Origin: Pseudomonadota bacterium
GTDB taxonomy: Bacteria > Myxococcota_A > Polyangia > Polyangiales > Polyangiaceae
DNA length: 18,764 nucleotides
Assembly (NCBI GenBank): GCA_023402175.1
Contig: JAEXCN010000579.1
Span: 1-18,764 of the forward strand
Direction of reading: 5' to 3'
The notes under the pieces are model-generated. The model was not told where the DNA came from. It did not search any database and worked only from the letters and a program-made list of their open reading frames with translations. The first letter of the stretch is position 1; each line of letters starts with the position of its first letter. A program made the position numbers and the translations under genes. Positions 14,678-18,764 of the stretch are shown here, piece after piece.

Positions 14678-16034
14678 TCGCCGGTATTCATCGATTGCCC
14701 TCTTGATCGTCACCGGCCTCGGCGGCGGCGCGACGGTCGTAAGCTGTTCGAGCAGCGACGACCCCGCGGGGCCGGGGGTGCAGTCCGGAGATGCCGGGCA
14801 GGAGACCTCGACGGCGCCCGACGCCGACGCCCCGGGCGTCGACGCTGGCGATGCCGACGTGGAGATCGCGGTCCGGGATGCAGCGCCGTACGACGGCGGA
14901 CCGCTCCCGATCGTGTGCGCGGCACCGCCCTGCGCGAAGTCGCTGACGACGACGCGACCGTCGGTCACCTACGAGTACAACGAGGGCTACTGCGCGCTCC
15001 TCGACGACGGCACGGTCGCGTGCTGGGGCTCGAACGGCTACGGCGAGCTCGGACGCGGAGACGACGCGGGAACGGGCGACAGCGCCACGGCGGCGCGTGT
15101 CGCCGGGCTCGCGGACGTGGTTCAGCTCGATCACACGTGCGCGATCGACAAGGACGGCGCCGCATGGTGCTGGGGGACGGGAGCGTTCCTCCGGAACAAC
15201 TCCGGCGCCTCCACGACCGAGCGCACGCCGTTCCAGGTCAATCTGCCGGGCCCCGCGAAGCGCATCGCGATGGGGCTCGAGAACGCCTGCGCCGTCCTCG
15301 AGGACCAGCTCGTCTGCTGGGGCAAGAACACCAAAGCGCAGATCGTCCCTCTCGACGTCGCGGCCTGGTACCAGACGGTGCTTCCCAAGGCGATCCCGAT
15401 CCCGACGGGCGCGCCGATCCGGGAGCTCCTCGTCGGGAACACGGTGTTCGCCGTTCGTGAGGACGGCACGACGCTGTCGTGGGGCGGGAGCCCTTCGCTC
15501 GGACGCATCTCGTCGATGGATCCGGATCCGAATCCGATGAAGATCCCGCTGCACGATGTCTCGTCGATCGACGTGACGAACGAGACCGCTTGCGCGACCG
15601 TTCTCGGCGTCGGTTACTGCTGGGGCCGCGCCGTCTTCGACCCGCTCTTCGATCGCGTCCTCCCGGAGCCCGTCGCGACGCCGGAGCCCATCGTGCGGAT
15701 CGCGACGACGCGCGCCGTTCAGCGTGCGATCGCAGGCGATATCGTCAGACAGCCTCAGCGCTGGTGCGCCGTCGGCGCTTCCGGTGACGTGTACTGCTGG
15801 GGATTCAACGAAAGCGGCCAGGCCGGCGACGGAACGAAGCTGCATGCGTACGACCCGGTGAAGGTGAAGGGCCTCCCCGCCCCCGCGGTCGACGTGAAGG
15901 CGCTGCCGGATTCGACGTGCGCGCTGCTCACGACCGGCAAGGTCTACTGCTGGGGAACGAACTATTACGGACAGCTCGGAAACGGAAAGGTCCGCACGCC
16001 GAGCCTCGTGCCGCAGGAAGTGGTGTTGCCATGA
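14652..16034 (+). CDS. RCC1-repeat (seven-blade propeller) lipoprotein
   Basis: A 460-residue predicted lipoprotein. ATG 14652 gives a signal peptide with basic N-region (RSISRFIDRRYSS) and lipobox V-V-S-C32. GTG 14610 and GTG 14643 are in frame but add nothing. Seven RCC1-type blades can be counted by their end motif C-W-G: CALLDDGTVACWGSNGYGEL, CAIDKDGAAWCWG, CAVLEDQLVCWG, FAVREDGTTLSWG, CATVLGVGYCWG, CAVGASGDVYCWGFNESGQA and CALLTTGKVYCWGTNYYGQL. Six blades carry a Cys pair, probably a disulfide across neighbouring strands; the fourth lacks both. RCC1 propellers bind proteins or other ligands; in bacteria they are mostly surface proteins of unknown partner. It is part of the coupled operon: 26-bp overlap upstream, ATGA downstream. 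Confidence 0.87.
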   Translation: MRSISRFIDRRYSSIALLIVTGLGGGATVVSCSSSDDPAGPGVQSGDAGQETSTAPDADAPGVDAGDADVEIAVRDAAPYDGGPLPIVCAAPPCAKSLTTTRPSVTYEYNEGYCALLDDGTVACWGSNGYGELGRGDDAGTGDSATAARVAGLADVVQLDHTCAIDKDGAAWCWGTGAFLRNNSGASTTERTPFQVNLPGPAKRIAMGLENACAVLEDQLVCWGKNTKAQIVPLDVAAWYQTVLPKAIPIPTGAPIRELLVGNTVFAVREDGTTLSWGGSPSLGRISSMDPDPNPMKIPLHDVSSIDVTNETACATVLGVGYCWGRAVFDPLFDRVLPEPVATPEPIVRIATTRAVQRAIAGDIVRQPQRWCAVGASGDVYCWGFNESGQAGDGTKLHAYDPVKVKGLPAPAVDVKALPDSTCALLTTGKVYCWGTNYYGQLGNGKVRTPSLVPQEVVLP

Positions 16035-17827
16035 ACCGCTCGGGAACGTCTCACTACGTCGTCGCCGCCATTCTTGGCGTCGCGCTTCCTGCCGCCTGCC
16101 TCGGCGCTTGTGGTGACGACAGGGGCAGGTTCGTCGAACAGGAGCAGAAGTTCGAGCCCGATGCCGCCATCGACGCTCCGGACTGCCGTCTCCAGTGCTC
16201 GCTCGACGGGCGAAATGTCATCGAAGCCTGCACGGGCAACGTCGTCGAGAAGTGCCCTGACAATCTCGCGTGCGGCGGCGCCAAGTGCATCGAGCCGTGC
16301 GCCGCGGCGGCCGAAGACAAGAGCAGCAACGGCTGCGACTTCTTCTTCCAGGCCCCGCTGCTCACGAAGCAGCTGCCGCCGTCCTGTTATGCCGCCTTCA
16401 TCGTCAACACGTCGACGCAGCCGATCGATCTGTCGCTCGAGCTCGAAGGAAAACCGATCGACGTCTCGAAGGCGATGTTCCGCACGGCCGCGGGCACCGC
16501 AGACCTCGTCCAGCACGAGGGCTCGATCCCCGTTGGAGAGAGCGTCATCCTGTTCCTGTCCGACGCCTCGCCGGAGATGCCTCGCAATCCGACGTGGCAG
16601 CTGAGCTATTCGGCGTGTCCGACGGGCGTCATCCCGGCGACCTTCGCGCATACGCTGACGGGAGGAACCGGAATCGGCTCGTCCTTCCGCTTGAAGACGA
16701 ACGCGCCCGTATCGCTCACGGCGGTCTACCCGTTCGGCGGAGCATCGAGCTACGTGCCGTCGGCAATGCTCGTCTTCCCGGTCGCGTCGTGGGCGAAGGA
16801 GCACATCCTCGTCAACGGATGGGACGAACCGGGAGGATACGGCGGTCCAGGCGCGCAGATCGTCGCTGCCGAGGACGACACGGAGATCACGATCATCCCG
16901 AAGCAGGCCATCCAGGACGGCGAAGGCATCAAGGGCGTCCGCGCAGGCCTTCCCGTCAAGTACAAGCTCGCAAAAGGCCAGCACCTGCGGCTGGTCCAGG
17001 ATCAGCCGCTGACCGGCAGCATCGTCGCGTCGGACAAGCCGACGTCGATCGTCGGCGCACATAGCTGCGCGGACATCCCCTCGACCGCCGGGACTTGCGA
17101 CATCGTCGCTCAGCAGATCCCCGCATTCGAGAACTGGGGATCGGAATACGTCGGCGTGGGTTACCGTCCGCGCCTCGGCAACGAGCACGAACCGGTGCCG
17201 TATCGCATCGTCGCGGCCCGAGATGGGACGATGCTCGACTACGACCCCGAGATTCCCCCGGGCGCGCCGACGACGTTGAACGCAGGCGAGTCGGCACTCT
17301 TCCAGAACGGCACGGGAGACGCGTTCGTCGTTCGAACGCAGGACTCCGAGCACCCCATCTACGTTTCCGCGCACATGACCGGAAGCGCGGGCGGCGGAAA
17401 AGCGAAGCCGTACGGGTACCGCGGCGATCCCGAGTTCGTGAACGTCGTTGCGACGAGCCAGTACCTGAACGCCTACAGCTTCTATGCGGATCCGTCGTAC
17501 GGCGAGGCCTCGCTCGTCGTCGTGCGCTCAAAGCTGCGCGGCGAGCTCAAGGACGTCTGGCTCGAGTGCGCGGGCAACCTGACGGACTGGAAGCCGATCG
17601 GCACGCGCGGCGACTACGAGTACACGCGTGTCGACCTCGCGAAGGGAGGCGGCGCCGGCGACAAGTTCGGATCGAGCGTCTGCCGCAACGGCCTCCAGCG
17701 CATGAAGAGCGAAGGCCCGTTCACCGCGACGCTCTGGGGTTGGGATTTCGCCGCCAGCTATGCGTACCCGGGCGGCATGGCCCAGCGGAAGCTCGTCGAC
17801 GCGCCGCTCCTCGGCGGGCCGCACTGA
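16031..17827 (+). CDS. IgGFc-binding-domain lipoprotein
   Basis: A 598-residue predicted lipoprotein. ATG 16031 overlaps the previous stop (ATGA) and gives a signal peptide ending in lipobox L24-G-A-C27. A Cys-rich stretch (about 50-105: CRLQCSLDGRN, CPDNLACGGAKC) precedes a large beta-rich region resembling the IgGFc-binding protein N-terminal domain. Diagnostic strings are SIVASDKPTSIVGAHSCADI, then CDIVAQQIPAFENWGSEYVG, and DTEITIIPK. In animals this domain occurs in the mucus protein FCGBP; bacterial members are widespread in myxobacteria with unknown ligand. I infer surface binding to a partner, with no claim about immunoglobulin. It closes the sigma-factor operon; the next gene is 113 bp away behind a strong hairpin. 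Confidence 0.86.
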   Translation: MNRSGTSHYVVAAILGVALPAACLGACGDDRGRFVEQEQKFEPDAAIDAPDCRLQCSLDGRNVIEACTGNVVEKCPDNLACGGAKCIEPCAAAAEDKSSNGCDFFFQAPLLTKQLPPSCYAAFIVNTSTQPIDLSLELEGKPIDVSKAMFRTAAGTADLVQHEGSIPVGESVILFLSDASPEMPRNPTWQLSYSACPTGVIPATFAHTLTGGTGIGSSFRLKTNAPVSLTAVYPFGGASSYVPSAMLVFPVASWAKEHILVNGWDEPGGYGGPGAQIVAAEDDTEITIIPKQAIQDGEGIKGVRAGLPVKYKLAKGQHLRLVQDQPLTGSIVASDKPTSIVGAHSCADIPSTAGTCDIVAQQIPAFENWGSEYVGVGYRPRLGNEHEPVPYRIVAARDGTMLDYDPEIPPGAPTTLNAGESALFQNGTGDAFVVRTQDSEHPIYVSAHMTGSAGGGKAKPYGYRGDPEFVNVVATSQYLNAYSFYADPSYGEASLVVVRSKLRGELKDVWLECAGNLTDWKPIGTRGDYEYTRVDLAKGGGAGDKFGSSVCRNGLQRMKSEGPFTATLWGWDFAASYAYPGGMAQRKLVDAPLLGGPH

Positions 17828-17864
17828 CCGAGCCACGGCGTCTCGCTGTTTCACTTACGTGCAT

Positions 17865-17911
17865 GATCGCGGAATTGGCGCGAGGCCGAGCCTCGCGTCG
17901 ATTCCGCCATC
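17865..17911 (+). terminator. Long GC-rich hairpin, operon terminator or leader element
   Basis: An 18-bp stem pairs 17869-17886 with 17890-17907 around a 3-nt loop (CGA), with two G-U wobbles and no mismatch. After one mismatch, three further pairs extend it (17865-17867 with 17909-17911). It begins 37 bp after the IgGFc-domain gene. It is not followed by a U tract but by the palindrome AATCGCGATT (17913-17922) and the ribosome binding site at 17927. It may end the lipoprotein operon or control the next gene. Confidence 0.5.
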
Positions 17912-17926
17912 CAATCGCGATTCCTT

Positions 17927-17933
17927 AGGAGGA
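17927..17933 (+). promoter_or_regulatory. Strong ribosome binding site for the last lipoprotein gene
   Basis: AGGAGGA, a near-perfect anti-Shine-Dalgarno match, lies 7 nt before ATG 17941. It is the strongest ribosome binding site I noticed in the window and fixes the start. Confidence 0.8.
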
Positions 17934-17940
17934 TATTTCG

Positions 17941-18669
17941 ATGTTCCAGAAGGTGCCCGCTCTCGCGAGCGTGACGGCATTCGCATGTCTTGGTTTGGCA
18001 TTCACCGTCGGCGGTTGCTCGTCATCTGCCGAGCCCGTGGGCAATGCCGTCACCCCGGACGCTGGTACTCCAGACGCGAAGCCGAAGACACCTCCGCCGA
18101 CCGGTGGCGACGACACGGGCCCCGAGGCGTGCGGTCCGATCGGCGACGACGCGACCATCGCGGGGATGGACGCCGAGTTCGGCTGGAAGCCTCACGCCTC
18201 TCGACAGAATGCGTGTGACACGGCCGATCTCGCAGCGATCCAAGGCGTCGTCGACAGCGGGACCGCGAAGAGCTACCTCGACTTCATCCAGGGGACGAGC
18301 GCGGCTTGCCAGGCTTGCGCGAAGTCGACGAGGGACTCGGAGACCTGGGGCCCCATCGTCGTGCAGGACGCCGCGGACACCGTAGGGCTCGCGAACTTCG
18401 GCGCATGCTACAGCGCTATCGACAATCCGGCGTGCGGCAAGGCCAGGGAGTATCTGCAGCTGTGCGTCAACACGACGTGCTCGAAGTGCACCGGCACGGA
18501 GGCCAACACCTGCGTGCAGGACGCTGTGGCCAAGCAGTGCCAGGAGGTGTTCACGGCGGCACAGTCGAGCTGCACGAACGCGCAAGCCGACGCGACCTGC
18601 GGGAACCTCCTCCTCGGCATCAAGTATCTCTGCGCCTACGAAGGTGCCGACGCTGGGGACGGCGGCTGA
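17941..18669 (+). CDS. Small Cys-rich lipoprotein of unknown function
   Basis: A 242-residue predicted lipoprotein with signal peptide MFQKVPALASVTAFACLGLA and lipobox V-G-G-C26, followed by SSS and an Asp/Pro-rich linker (PDAGTPDAKPKTPPP). The mature domain (about 60-235) is mostly helical in character and has 14 cysteines, an even number. Several are closely spaced (CQAC, CSKC), which suggests disulfide pairing outside the cytoplasm. I recognise no catalytic motif or named domain. It has its own strong ribosome binding site and lies after the long hairpin, so it may be separately expressed at a higher level than the upstream operon. A terminator-like hairpin follows 8 bp after the stop. Confidence 0.8.
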   Translation: MFQKVPALASVTAFACLGLAFTVGGCSSSAEPVGNAVTPDAGTPDAKPKTPPPTGGDDTGPEACGPIGDDATIAGMDAEFGWKPHASRQNACDTADLAAIQGVVDSGTAKSYLDFIQGTSAACQACAKSTRDSETWGPIVVQDAADTVGLANFGACYSAIDNPACGKAREYLQLCVNTTCSKCTGTEANTCVQDAVAKQCQEVFTAAQSSCTNAQADATCGNLLLGIKYLCAYEGADAGDGG

Positions 18670-18677
18670 CGGACATC

Positions 18678-18702
18678 GGGAGCCCGCTCTCGTCGGGCTC
18701 CC
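18678..18702. terminator. Terminator-like hairpin between convergent genes
   Basis: A perfect 9-bp stem GGGAGCCCG (18678-18686) / CGGGCTCCC (18694-18702) with a 7-nt loop, placed between the stop of the last lipoprotein and the apparent stop of a - strand gene at 18703. T tracts are missing on both sides, so termination would rely on stem strength. The position suits a bidirectional terminator. Confidence 0.6.
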
Positions 18703-18764
18703 TCACCCCTCCGTGCCGAACGGGTTGATCTCCGCTTCATAGACGAAGCGGAGGTCCGGGATCC
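18703..18764 (-). CDS. Apparent C-terminal end of a convergent gene (partial)
   Basis: Read on the - strand, the last 62 bases give an open frame to the right edge ending IPDLRFVYEAEINPFGTEG followed by TGA at 18705-18703. Two things support it: the adjacent hairpin and the protein-like composition of the 19 residues. It is too short to identify, and a random open frame of this length is possible in GC-rich DNA. Confidence 0.4.
   Translation of the reverse strand, partial: IPDLRFVYEAEINPFGTEG

Noticed and set aside
13481..14968. A 495-codon - strand frame opposite two operon lipoproteins
   Set aside because: It crosses the boundary of two well-supported + strand genes and lacks any recognisable motif.
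15965..17374. A 469-codon - strand frame opposite the IgGFc-domain gene
   Set aside because: Arg/Asp/Val-rich shadow composition; the + strand gene has a signal peptide, lipobox and domain signature.

Overview
The window is GC-rich (roughly two thirds G+C by eye), densely coded DNA from what is most likely a myxobacterium of the Polyangiales type. That placement is an inference. It rests on long secreted lipoproteins whose lipobox is followed by Asp/Ala/Gly/Pro linkers of the 'PDAG/ADAGSDA' kind, a wealth of Cys-rich and beta-propeller surface proteins, an IgGFc-binding-domain protein, an FHA protein with a long Pro/Gly linker, and an ECF sigma factor at the head of a lipoprotein operon. I see no tRNA, rRNA, CRISPR array, insertion sequence or phage gene. 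No gene-free stretch exceeds 300 bases; the largest gaps are 6967-7194, 8257-8425, 1810-1973 and 17828-17940.

Left part (1-5485, + strand): a ribbon-helix-helix/FHA fusion protein, a ketopantoate-reductase-like oxidoreductase with a doubtful active site, a GNAT acetyltransferase, then an Fe-S/CCG-domain (HdrD/GlcF-like) protein sitting 7 bp before a membrane histidine kinase with a helical periplasmic sensor, HAMP and HisKA/HATPase domains. No response regulator is present in the window.

Middle part (5491-9541): an NhaP2-type K+/H+ antiporter on the - strand, convergent with the kinase at a 5-bp gap. A Cys-rich lipoprotein follows on the - strand. Divergent from it is a secreted protein with a conserved-looking N-terminal domain and a beta-rich C-terminal half.

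Right part (9616-17827, + strand): the most interesting unit. An ECF sigma factor is translationally coupled (ATGA) to a single-pass membrane protein that lacks a zinc anti-sigma motif and has a TPR-like outer region. Five lipoproteins follow with essentially no gaps: a Cys-rich repeat protein, two 'DVWAVG'-type propellers with near-identical signal peptides, an RCC1-type seven-blade propeller and an IgGFc-binding-domain protein. Four of the six junctions are ATGA or ATG/TGA overlaps, one is a 26-bp overlap and one a 4-bp gap, so this is probably one transcript encoding a set of surface proteins under its own sigma factor. I infer a regulated outer-membrane adhesion or recognition apparatus; its function is not shown by the sequence.

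The right edge carries a further Cys-rich lipoprotein (17941-18669) behind a very long hairpin and a strong ribosome binding site. A clean terminator-like hairpin and the apparent tail of a convergent - strand gene follow it.
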